NCBI GenBank assembly: GCA_003427395.1
Contig: BFEA01000192.1
Span: 1,361,896 to 1,399,949 of the forward strand
From: Chara braunii
Lineage: Eukaryota; Streptophyta; Charophyceae; Charales; Characeae
Length of the DNA: 38,054 nucleotides
Direction of reading: 5' to 3'
This document shows positions 28,930 to 37,018 of this stretch, piece after piece. The stretch's first letter is position 1, and each line of letters begins with the position of its first letter. A model generated the notes under the pieces. That model was not told the origin of the DNA. It searched no databases and saw nothing but the letters and a program-made list of their open reading frames with translations. The position numbers and the translations under genes were made by a program.

Positions 28930-29530
28930 ATAGGTCAATTTCTACATTTTCTAGGATCATTTACTATACTTGGGCTTGTATAAATCTTGGTAAGCCACTT
29001 TCTCTACGGGAAGCGCTGCCGAAATTTCTACAAAACCAAGGAGTTAGTAAAACTTTGTTTTTTCAAGGTCCAGCCTTTCTGACTATTTGACTTAGTAAAA
29101 ATCTGGAAATCCTCCTTTTTAACGGGAACTTTTGCTAATTTAGGAAGTTAGACAAAATTAGACCCTGAGAAGTCAAAGTCATTTTAGATTTTGAACTTAG
29201 CTTTATATAAATCTTGGAATACCACTTTCTCTACAGGAAGCGCTGCCAAAATTTCTACAAATCTAAGGAGTTAGTCAGATTTTGTCTTAGTTGAACTCAA
29301 GTTTTACGTCCGAGTTCATATCTGACTTAGTATAAATCTGGGAAGTCTTTCTAAAGGAAGTGCTGCCCAAATTTCTACAACTTCAAGGAGTTAAACAAGT
29401 TTTGACTTTCCAGAGTTAGAGATCGTTTTTGTTTTCATATTTGGGTTATTATAATTTCTGCGAAGGCACTTTTCCTACGGGAAGCGCTGCCAAAATTTTC
29501 TTAGTTTAGAGGAGTTGGATTATATTTTGA
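28930..29530 (+). repeat. Array 2: five to six structured repeats with GGAAGCGCTGCC core
   Basis: Full copies begin near 28979, 29205, 29331 and 29446; a divergent one begins near 29091 and a fragment near 28930. Most share TATAAATCT, CTTTCTCTACgGGAAG, GCGCTGCC, AAATTTCTACAA and AAGGAGTTAG in that order, 108-126 bp apart. Inside each, CTTTC can pair with GGAAG. The outer flanks also change while staying complementary: CTTGG/CCAAG in the first copy, TCTTGGA/TCTAAGG in the third (with G.T pairs), GAAG/CTTC in the fourth. The family is unrelated in sequence to array 1 but similar in design. Confidence 0.75.
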
Positions 29531-30128
29531 CAGGTGGCAATCCTGGCAATCCACTCTGTATAGACGAGATTCCGCGAAAGGTCTACCTTTTTTTTATTAG
29601 GCATTGACTTAGGGGTAGACTCAGGATTAGTCAAGTAGAATGATCCTTGGTGAGGTCGTGATTATGAAAAGAGTATTCTCGAGTTGGACTCGTAGATTAA
29701 GCTTGGGGAAAATTTTATTCTTGTGTAACAGGTCCTCTTAAACGCTTCATTCGAAATCAAGACTAGATTCAGCCTGAACCTACAAGGATCACCTTTTGTT
29801 ATCACTAATAACAGGTTGATTGCCAATTCCTCAGTATACGACTCAACTCCAATTCACCCTCAATACTCAACCTAAAAAGGCGTTAGCCCTGATGATTTTA
29901 TTGTCTTATTAAGATTTTCACCCGAACTTTTATTGAATGGCTATTTAACAAAGGTACCGAGTATTTGATTATGGTTGGTTGGACAAGGGTTGGCGCTTGC
30001 ATGGCTAAAGCAAGGGGTATGAGTATAGAGCTTGGTTCAAGTTGACTCTGTGTAGTGCGTGGACTATTGGTCGACTCTTTGATGTGATTGCAGGTATGCA
30101 CTGTGGTTCGGATTTGTATTTGACTGTC
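29531..30128. other. AT-rich non-coding interval
   Basis: No gene or array copy is seen. A frame 30167-29898 (minus) has no recognisable motif. A T run lies at 29588-29596. Confidence 0.45.
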
Positions 30129-30166
30129 TGCGATCACACACATATATATGGTTGTGAGGAGTCGCA
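30129..30166. repeat. Hairpin TGCGA-TCACA / TGTGA-TCGCA
   Basis: Two 5-bp stems are separated by four unpaired bases in the right arm, with the self-complementary CATATATATG at the tip. Confidence 0.7.
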
Positions 30167-30248
30167 CTGTAATTGTGAGAAGTGATCGTCACATACTTAT
30201 CCCCCCTTACATCTATTAATATATGTTTGTACCTATGTTGGGTGTTCG

Positions 30249-30552
30249 CGTGGCCTGAGAGGGCCCACGCTTAAGGGCTAAATTGGGGGTTGAGACTGAG
30301 AAAGGGAAGAAAACCCCTCTATTTGGTGTATACTTCTTATCGATTTCTTAGTCGGACGTTGCTCCTGGACCTGAATTCGAGGACCTTGTCCAGAACATCC
30401 CAGGTCCTAGACTCTCCATGAAAGGGATCTCCCCCCGCGCAGAGCTTATTTGCCCTGCCTACCGGGGCACTCGGCCTAAAGGCCGCAGGGGCCGCGGTGG
30501 CCGCACGGCTATTCCTTCAGCCGTGCAATATCGTGAGGGGGTAGACCCTCAC
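30249..30552. repeat. Series of short strong hairpins
   Basis: Perfect or near-perfect stems follow each other: GCGTGG/CCACGC (30249-30270), AGGACCT/AGGTCCT (30380-30408), CGGCCT/AGGCCG (about 30471-30484), GCACGGCT/AGCCGTGC (about 30504-30527) and GTGAGGG/CCCTCAC (about 30533-30552). The G+C content is higher than in the preceding arrays. No coding frame crosses the region convincingly. The identity is unknown. Confidence 0.65.
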
Positions 30553-30611
30553 AATACCTCGAGAGTGAAACTTTAGTGTCATGAGCGATACTCGGATCCA
30601 CGAAGGACCGC

Positions 30612-30742
30612 TTGATTATGGGCACTTCATTGCGACTGCTTGTGTATTCATGCATTGCTAGTCGATATGAGTTAGCCCTACGTCCGCGCGATTTTATACC
30701 AAGTCTCGCGCATGACGCCTATCCGATTTCTGCATCAAAAAG
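30612..30742 (-). pseudogene. pol: Protease start relic (element D)
   Basis: Translating across stops gives RTEKRPSPLLDIP, then SHNFLMQKSDRRHARDLVYKIARTPRAN. The pattern LLD-x-SHNF aligns with the LLDSGA-SHNF region of related proteases. The Ser-Gly of the active site is lost and the frame is broken. Homology stops near 30612. Confidence 0.5.
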
Positions 30743-31462
30743 TTATGGGATGTCCAGTAAGGGACTAGGCCTCTTCTCGGTGCGAAGCTGGACTGAAGCG
30801 CTCGACACGTTGATGTTGACATACCGTTGCGTTGCGTACTCGCGATCGATTTTCGCAAGATTGCTACGAAGGTTAACAACCGCTACTTTGTCATCCGTCG
30901 ACGGAGGTGGTACTGCAACATGCAAGTATTCGCGCAAATGTGCCATTAAGGAGTTGCAACGAGGAGTTGGCAAAGAACCGATGGAGGGAAGAGGCAACCA
31001 TTGGAAGTCCTCAACCGTCAACGGGTCGAGTTCCTCAAGACTTGCCCAAAGTGACAGATCCTCCGATAGATGGGCTGGCAAAGCAACCGGTTCGTTGTCC
31101 GGCGGCGGAACTACCGTGCATGCGCTTGAATCTTGCACGTGGAGAGGCTGGTTCAACAGTGGGACCAGCTCGATAGCATAGTTCTCAAAATTAATACGAG
31201 GACTTGCGACTACTGTGGTGTCCCCGGACGTGAGAGAGGCTGCTAGCAAGGCAGACGAGTCCGACGAACTGGGAGGTGTTGTCGCTGCACTTCCCGCGGT
31301 GCTCAGTTTCCCGGGCCCGGATGTTTGACATTTTCCTTGTCCTTGTCGAGGCAGGCGCTTGTGACGTGTTTGGTGTTGTTGCACCACAAACAGCATCCCC
31401 ATTTCTGTCTCAATTTGAACATGTCTTCGGCAATAGCGAACTTTGTCCATGGTGACTCTCAT
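30743..31462 (-). pseudogene. Gag-Pol spacer region (element D)
   Basis: The 239-codon frame parallels the region of element E at 33075-33614: NFENYAIELVPLLNQ, LEELDPLTVEDFQWLPLPSIG, LMAHLREYL and REYATQRYVNINV correspond to FEDYAARLIPTLG, IEELDPLTSEDFSWLPLSTTG, LCAHLHQYL and REFRTQRYDD. Conservation between two elements suggests a real domain of this family. Its role is unknown to me; it lies between nucleocapsid and protease. The first 50 residues are a basic, Gln/His-rich stretch. Confidence 0.7.
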
Positions 31463-31604
31463 GTTCCATCTGTCGACGCTGGTTTTGCCTTGTGTTTTCC
31501 CCCTCGGGGTCCTGAGCGTTGCGATGGTATCGCTGCCGCCATATCTCTGTCACTTGATGTAAACGAGGTTGTGTGGTCCTCACTAGGTCCTTGTTGGACT
31601 GCTG

Positions 31605-32254
31605 CTACTTGCGATATCCGTTGACCTTTGCTTTTCTCCACATAATCGGGCTGTTGGCGGGCCTCGTTGGTCGGGTTAGTTCTCTTGCCTTTGAGATCAT
31701 GTCATCAAAGGTCTCATACTGGAATTCGCTGCCGAGAGCAGTTGTCAAGGCGTCGCATGACCGAGCAAAGAATTTGCCCCGATTTACGTCGAACGGTAAG
31801 TTCAACTCCGGGGTGGCGACAAATCGTTGCCACTCCATCACTCCCGGGAAGGTTGTTGGCCTTGAAACATGCGGAAGATCTTGTTTAAGGCGTAACGCTT
31901 GTCATTGTTGACCATGAACCACGTCTGCCATTTCTTCTCGAATTCCTCCCACGTGATCTTGCGCCCCTCCAATGAGTTGGAGGTAGAGTGCGTCAAGCTA
32001 CCGCAGTGCTGGAGTTTGATGCACGTCCCCCTCTGCATTGAATACCATCCACCATTGCAGCGGATCAGTCTGGTGATAGTCATCGAACTTCTCGATCTTG
32101 AAGTTCGACATCTTCCATTCCTTGGCGACAGCGGCCGATCGTTGTTGAACGTGTCGTCGAGCGTCTGCATTTGATTGTTGATTGTCGACGCTCCAGCAAA
32201 CTTGCTGATGTCACCGAGGGACGCGACCACGTTCATCTGCCGATAGTCGCGCAA
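31605..32254 (-). pseudogene. gag: Gag capsid-like region (element D)
   Basis: The frame 32254-31838 begins VVASLGDISKFAGASTINNQM, is shifted through the centre, and returns to GRKITWEEFEKKWQTWFMVNN and ALNKIFRMFQGQQPSRE. The frame 31841-31605 continues WQRFVATPELNLPFDV, FFARSCDALTTALGSEFQYE and DDMISKARELTR. These are hallmarks of the capsid-like Gag of this retroelement group. No zinc knuckle is recognisable downstream. Confidence 0.82.
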
Positions 32255-32319
32255 ACCCTACGCTGACGCGTACCAGTACTCCCGCCAGCAAACGACACAA
32301 GCATCACACATACCTGTAC
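32255..32319. other. Head-to-head junction between elements D and E
   Basis: A short stretch separates the cut Gag of D (minus) and the cut Gag of E (plus). TACTCCCGC occurs twice in it (near 32276 and 32315). No LTR, PBS or target duplication is visible. Confidence 0.6.
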
Positions 32320-32349
32320 TCCCGCTAAGGAGGCGCATGCCAGGCATGG

Positions 32350-32601
32350 GTGGACAACATGTTGTCCCAGTACGAGGTGGTCATTGCAGAGTTACACAAG
32401 GAGATCAGTTGGGAAGACCTCAAGGCGGCGTGGCACAAGCGGTTCCAAGTGGAACCGTCGGAGATCAAGGCCATGGACAAGCTTATGACCTTCGAGCAAG
32501 GCTCGCGGCCAACCGTCGACTGGATTGTCGAGTACAACCGCTTGACATTCGTTGCAGGTCTTCCGATGGGCTGCAAAGCCATCAAGCACTACTTTATTTG
32601 A
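32350..32601 (+). pseudogene. gag: Gag capsid-like region (element E)
   Basis: The 83-codon frame reads MDNMLSQYEVVIAELHKEIS, WEDLKAAWHKRFQVEP, IKAMDKLMTFEQGSRPTVDW and GCKAIKHYFI. This is the central capsid-like part of Gag. The ATG is internal, because relatives have further Gag sequence upstream that is missing here. A frame change near 32600 separates it from the next piece. Confidence 0.82.
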
Positions 32602-32616
32602 AGGTCGTGCCCAACG

Positions 32617-33075
32617 TTGAGCAACGCCTTAAACGTCGAGGACACATTGACGACTTCGGCGGAACTCTTCGACAAGTCTGCACAGATTATCGTCACGAAC
32701 AAGGAGGCGAAGAACCTCACTCGTTCTGCGGCAGGCCCAAGCAAGGACCAGCATCGGCCCAAGGTGGCTGAGGTTGTGGCGGCATCGCCAAGCAGCCAAT
32801 CTAGCGAGGCGGAGTCTACCAATGAAGGGGACAGACTCGCAGCTGCCCGGGATGGTGGCCACCCCGGCCGAGGCCAAGAACGCGGCAAATCGAAAACAAA
32901 CACCACATCAACCCCCGAGCCCGGCGCAGCAGCTCAGAGGCCCTGGACCCAATACGGTCTTTCGGAGCAAGCTTACAAACAACGCACGAAGTACCGTTAC
33001 TGCCTATGGTGCAACAACGACTACCACGAGACAGCGGGCTGCCCTACCAAGGGGAAGGGCAAGCAGGGAAACTGA
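32617..33075 (+). pseudogene. gag: Gag C-terminal part with CCHC zinc knuckle (element E)
   Basis: The 152-codon frame reads SNALNVEDTLTTSAELFDKS, AQIIVTNKEAKNLTRSAAGP, a Ser/Ala/Glu-rich linker, and a perfect C-x2-C-x4-H-x4-C knuckle at 33001-33042 (CLWCNNDYHETAGC). It ends with a Lys/Gly-rich tail. The next pol frame overlaps its end (33006-33075) in the -1 phase. That could be a natural Gag-Pol shift or decay. Confidence 0.85.
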
Positions 33076-33614
33076 GCGCCGGCGAGAGTGAGTCGACAAC
33101 ACTCTCGACGCCTTCGAAACCGGTTTCTTCGCAAGTGACCACCCTTCATTCTGGAGCGCATGCGAAAGTTGGCAGTCCTCTTCTCTATTCTTTTGAGGAC
33201 TATGCGGCCCGGCTCATTCCGACGCTGGGTTCTTCTGCTCAAGGACAAGACGTGTGTGCGCCATCTTCTGCGTCTGACAGCGGCTCTTCATCGTCTTCAA
33301 GTGGTTCTTCACGGGATTCGGCGCACGAGTTCAACATAGAGGAATTGGACCCGCTCACGTCTGAGGATTTCTCATGGCTTCCTCTCTCGACCACGGGCCG
33401 CTTGCCGGGACCGCAATGCGCAGCACTCTGCGCCCATCTTCACCAATACTTGTCCTTCTATGCAGCACCGACGGATGACGAGGTCCCGACGGGCCACATT
33501 TTGGCATCCGTTACCAAGGTGGCCCGCGAGTTTCGCACGCAGCGGTACGACGACGCTGCTGATGTATGTCCGCATCCAAATTGGGCAAGCATCCTGCAAC
33601 GCTTTGCTGGATAG
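33006..33614 (+). pseudogene. Gag-Pol spacer and protease entry (element E)
   Basis: The 202-codon frame carries the spacer shared with element D (FEDYAARLIPTLG, SSSSSSGSS, IEELDPLTSEDFSWLPL, AALCAHLHQYL, KVAREFRTQRYDD). It ends at a TAG at 33612-33614. The protease active site LLDSGA is encoded right there (about 33604-33621) but in another phase, so small indels flank it. The same phase reopens after the stop with SHFMSQACMRRAGLG. Confidence 0.75.
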
Positions 33615-33632
33615 CGGCGCGCCTCACACTTC

Positions 33633-34427
33633 ATGAGCCAAGCCTGTATGCGAAGGGCTGGCCTTGGCACGCAGATTCGAAGGAAGGCAAGCCCGACAGC
33701 GATCAAGGTAGCCGATGAAAAGACACAGCAACTTCTCGACCGTTACATCGAGGCCGTACCGGTGTACTTCGCACCTCATGCATGCGAATCGGTCACGTTC
33801 GACACATTGGACACGGACTTCGACATCATCCTGGGAATGCCTTGGCTCGGAAGTGCGGATCACACGGTCAACTTCCACCAGCGGACTCTCACCGTTCGCG
33901 ACGCCTTCGGCACCGAGGTGCCGTGTACTATTCCTCTTCCGCACCCTTCGATCCGGTGCCAAGTCGTGACGGCCAAATCGTTTCGGGCTACATGTGCATA
34001 TGAGCAACCCAACGAGATAGGCCTATGTTTCTTGCGGACCATCGCGATAGCCGACTCTTTACCATCGGACTTGTCTTTGGACCCCCGTGTGGTACGGATG
34101 CTTGACGAGTTCGTCGACATCTTCGAGTCACCTACCGATGTGGTGCTGGATCGGCCGAACTCTCACGAGATCATTCTTGAGGTCGGTGTCGTGCCACTGA
34201 AAGGTTGCATCTATCGGATTAGCGAGGAGGAACTGGAGGTCCTTCGCACACAACTCGACGACTTGTTGGCCAAGGGTTGGATCCGCCCTAGCAACTCCCC
34301 ATATGGGGCACCGGTTCTCTTCGTAAGGAAGAACAAGGATCTACGTCTATGCATCGACTACCGCAAGCTCAACGCGCAAACTGTGAAAAAATGCGGAGCC
34401 TCTTCCTCGTATCGACGATCTTCTTGA
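33633..34427 (+). pseudogene. pol: Protease and RT N-terminal region (element E)
   Basis: The 264-codon frame reads CMRRAGLGTQIRRKASPTAI, VPVYFAPHACESVTFDTLD and FDIILGMPWLGSADHTVNF (protease body). The linker LDPRVVRMLDEFVDIFESP follows, then RT: YRISEEELEVLRTQLDDL, GAPVLFVRKNKDLRLCIDYR and KLNAQTVKK. It is lost just after a run of six A bases (34385-34390), a likely slippage indel. The start codon at 33633 is internal. Confidence 0.85.
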
Positions 34428-34947
34428 GCGACAAGGCAGTGCCAAGTTCTTTTCCACGTTGAACTTGAAGTCGAGGTATAATCAGATTTTGATATGCCCA
34501 AATGATTGCCACAAGACCGCGTTTAAGACGCGGTATGGGCATTTTGAGTAGGTGGTCATGCCTTTTGGCCTCACCAATGCCTCGGCAACCTTCCAAGCGG
34601 CCATGACCCACGAGTTTCGTGCTATGTTGGATCGGTTCGTGCTGGTCTACCTAGACGACATTCTCGTCTACAGCCGAACTCTGGAGGACCATCTTGAGCA
34701 TGTTCGACGTGTGTTGGAGACGCTCCGCCGTGCCAAGCACAAAGCCAACCGCGACAAGTGCGAGTTCGTCCGACAAGAGTTTGAATACTTGGGCCATTTT
34801 GCCACACCGGAGGGCATCAGCCCGCTATCGAAGAAAATTCAAGTCATCCAAAAGTGCGTAACGTCACGGATGTCCGTTCGTTTCTTGGTCTTGCCGGCTG
34901 CTATCAACGCTTCATCAAGGGCTATTCGAAGATCGCGACCCACTTGA
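34428..34947 (+). pseudogene. pol: Reverse transcriptase palm (element E), first catalytic Asp lost
   Basis: Translation of 34444 onward gives KFFSTLNLKSRYNQI, where elements B and C have Asp in LDLKSGYH or LDRKFGYH. Asn therefore replaces the first catalytic Asp and Arg replaces Gly. GHFE is followed by TAG (34549-34551) where Trp is expected. The frame then runs VVMPFGLTNASATFQAAM, FVLVYLDDILVYSRTL (intact YLDD), CEFVRQEFEYLGHFATPEGI and KKIQVIQK. A shift near 34850 ends it. Confidence 0.88.
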
Positions 34948-35201
34948 CCAAACTTCGATGCGAGGATCGGCCGTTAGACTTCGACGAGGATGCGCGGGAA
35001 TCTTTCTTGGCTCTCAAAGCCGCACTTTTGTCGACGGAGGTCTTGCGGATCTACGATCCGCTATTGCCCACACGCATCACTACTGATGCGTCCGACTATG
35101 GTATTGGCGTTGTCCTCGAGCAACACAGTGGCGTGGACTGGCACCCCGTTGAGTATTTTAGCAAGAACGTGCGCGTTGTGCGCTCTATTGACGACGCGTG
35201 A
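34854..35201 (+). pseudogene. pol: RT connection and RNase H start (element E)
   Basis: The 115-codon frame reads VTDVRSFLGLAGCYQRFIKGY, SFLALKAALLSTEVLRIYDP, TTDASDYGIGVVLEQHSG (RNase H Asp) and DWHPVEYFSKNV. It stops at TGA 35199-35201 inside the DDA-KELLAF motif, which then continues (KELLAFVHALKRWRHFLLGL, QFRWVTDNNSF). Another shift lies between 35280 and 35340. Confidence 0.85.
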
Positions 35202-35343
35202 AAGGAGTTATTGGCCTTCGTACATGCACTCAAGCGCTGGCGGCATTTCCTTCTTGGTCTACGGCAGTTCCGATGGGTAACGGACAACAATTCGTTCATC
35301 TGTTACAAGACCCAAGACAGTCAACAGCACCATTGCCCGTTGG

Positions 35344-35860
35344 ATGGCCTTCATTGACCAGTTTGACTTCTTCCCCAATCACATTTCGAGCAAGTCAAAC
35401 CGTTTTGTGAATGCTCTTTCACGTCGTCCGTATCATTGCACCGCCGTCTACTCGACTTTCGAGATTGATGACGACTTGTGGGACAGTTTCATCCGCGGCT
35501 ACCAGGCTGACCCCGAGTTTCGCGACAAGTACGCGAATTGTTCCTCGCCCAATTCAGCACCTTCGCACTATCGGATCCAGGAGGGATATTTGCTCATTCA
35601 CTCGCGGGGGAAGGATCTTCTTTGCATACCGAGTGATCCTCACTTGCGTACACGGCTTCTTGGTGAGTTCCACGATGCTCCCGCCACTGGACATTTTGGT
35701 GTCAATCGAACGATTGGCAAACTTCACGAGCGATTTTGATGGCCCGATCTTCTCGACGACGTCACACGCTACTGCGAGTCATGCGAGGTTTGCCGACGTT
35801 GCAACGTTGCAAATCCCGCAATCATCGTCCGTACAGCGAGTTGCGACCACTACCGGTTCC
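35344..35860 (+). pseudogene. pol: RNase H tail and integrase zinc-binding domain (element E)
   Basis: The frame 35344-35739 reads FIDQFDFFPNHISSKSNRFV, NALSRRP, then HYRIQEGYLLIHSRGKDLLC and LLGEFHDAPATGHFGVNRTI with the two zinc-binding histidines. It stops at TGA 35737-35739, where relatives have Trp (RF-WPD). Reading past it gives WPDLLDDVTRYCESCEVCRRC with the C-x2-C pair. A small GTTGCAAC duplication near 35799-35816 breaks the phase after that. Confidence 0.84.
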
Positions 35861-35879
35861 CTTGCGCCGACGGGAGGCG

Positions 35880-36466
35880 ATTGGCATGGATATCACTGAC
35901 CATTCCCCAAGCACAAGACCAGTGTGGATGGGATTCTCACGGTGGTCGACCGACTCACCAAGTTTGCCATGTTTTTGCCTTGTCGCTATCATGCCAAGGT
36001 ACCAGAGTTAGCCGAGGTTCTCTACGCCGGTTGGATTCAAGCCAAGGGTTACCCCAAGGAAATCGTCTGCGACCGCAACACTCGGTTCATGTCTGACTTT
36101 TGGTTGGCGCTCACCAAACGATGGGGCTCATCTCTCAAGCCTAGTTCAGCTCGCCACCCTCAGACGGATGGCCAGACGGAGAGGGCGCGCCAGACGGCAC
36201 AGTTCTCCTTCGCACTCTCATCCATCCCGATCAGAAGGATTGGGTTGAGCAGCTACCGGATGTCGAGTTGGCCTACAATTCGTCCATCCACCCGGCTATC
36301 GGGATGTCGCCTTTCGAGTTTGAGCATGGCTCTCGGATCACTTCTCCGTTGGACACCATCGTTCCACGCACGGCCGAGAGCGACGACCATCTCCTTTTCT
36401 TGCGTCGGATGCAAGAGCTACTTGTCAAGGCACGCAATCAGATGGCAAAGACGCAGCAACGCATGA
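35880..36466 (+). pseudogene. pol: Integrase catalytic core (element E)
   Basis: Frames around 35880-35960 give GMDITDH with the first catalytic Asp, then the frame from 35924 reads DGILTVVDRLTKFAMFLPC, D50 in VCDRNTRF and E86 in HPQTDGQTERARQ, with the expected 35-residue spacing. A one-base shift at about 36200 turns the rest of this frame into nonsense; the true sequence continues from 36268 in another phase. Confidence 0.86.
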
Positions 36467-36700
36467 GCCAGCAGGCCAATCGCCAGCGTCCTCCGTGTCC
36501 ATTCCGCGTCGGCGACCTCGACAAAATTTCCGTCGAGGAATTCAGCCTTGAGCAGGATATCTCTTGCAAGCTCCTCCCGAAATGGATGGGGCCATGGCCA
36601 ATTGTAGCACCTGCACAGTTCAGGTGCCTGCCCACTTGCCCATCTACCCGGTTTTCCATTGTTCCAAGCTGGCGTTGTACACACCAGCAGACCAGGATGA
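36268..36700 (+). pseudogene. pol: Integrase post-core region (element E)
   Basis: The frame reads LAYNSSIHPAIGMSPFEFEH, FLRRMQELLVKARNQMAKTQ, CPFRVGDLDKISVEEFSLEQ and KLLPKWMGPWPIVAPA. Compared with elements B and C, about 20-25 bases around the GPSF motif are missing near 36610, which shifts the frame. VHPIFH/YPVFH-like sequence (PVFHCSKLAL) is visible in another phase at about 36650. Confidence 0.82.
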
Positions 36701-36734
36701 CTTTCCCGGGTGACGATCGCAAGACCCACCCTCT

Positions 36735-37004
36735 ATGGACGGTTTTCAGGAGGTCAGCGACATCATCTCCCAGCGACACTACGGCAACAAGCCGACCGAG
36801 TATCTGGTACACTTTGCGTATTGCACCCACCGAGCCGACCGCTGGTTGACCCGTTCGGAACTCCAAGCGACAGCGCCCGATGTTCTCGCACGGTACAAAC
36901 GTAAGATGCAAGGCAAGCCGGTATCTTCGGCTCCACATCGCAACCGCATCCAGGTTCCACCTTCAGACCGTCGGCTGCGCCCCCGACCCGGCTTGACTTC
37001 ATAA
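36735..37004 (+). pseudogene. pol: Chromodomain-like tail (element E)
   Basis: The 89-codon frame reads MDGFQEVSDIISQRHYGNKP, TEYLVHFAYCTHRADRWLTR and SELQATAPDVLARYKRKM, followed by a basic tail ending GLTS. It parallels the tails of elements A, B and C. The stop TAA overlaps the first bases of the polypurine tract. The domain itself looks intact. Confidence 0.85.
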
Positions 37005-37017
37005 GGAGGGGGGGGGG
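37003..37017 (+). other. Element E polypurine tract
   Basis: AAGGAGGGGGGGGGG is followed by one C and the LTR start TGTTACATGC. It has the same G-run type as element B. Confidence 0.85.
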
Positions 37018-37018
37018 C

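Larger units (their letters stand above)
30612..32254 (-). mobile_element. Element D: Ty3/gypsy gag and protease-start fragment
   Basis: Minus-strand Gag runs from 32254 to about 31605, followed by a Gag-Pol spacer (31462-30743) and a decayed protease start to about 30612. Both ends are cut: RT and everything downstream are absent, and the Gag N-terminus stops at a junction with element E. The protease wording (SHNF type) differs from element C (TRNY type), so C and D are probably different elements. Confidence 0.8.

Noticed and set aside
29884-29930. Hammerhead ribozyme core (CTGATGA)
   Set aside because: CTGATGA is present but no stem II plus GAAA or cleavage-site context follows.
24828-30742. 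One minus-strand element split by a 5.8-kb insertion
   Set aside because: C and D both contain the YATQ and protease-start region and differ in motif type, so a simple insertion with short target duplication does not fit.
30612-31181. 189-codon plus-strand frame
   Set aside because: It is the antisense of the element D spacer, whose minus-strand reading has family motifs shared with element E.
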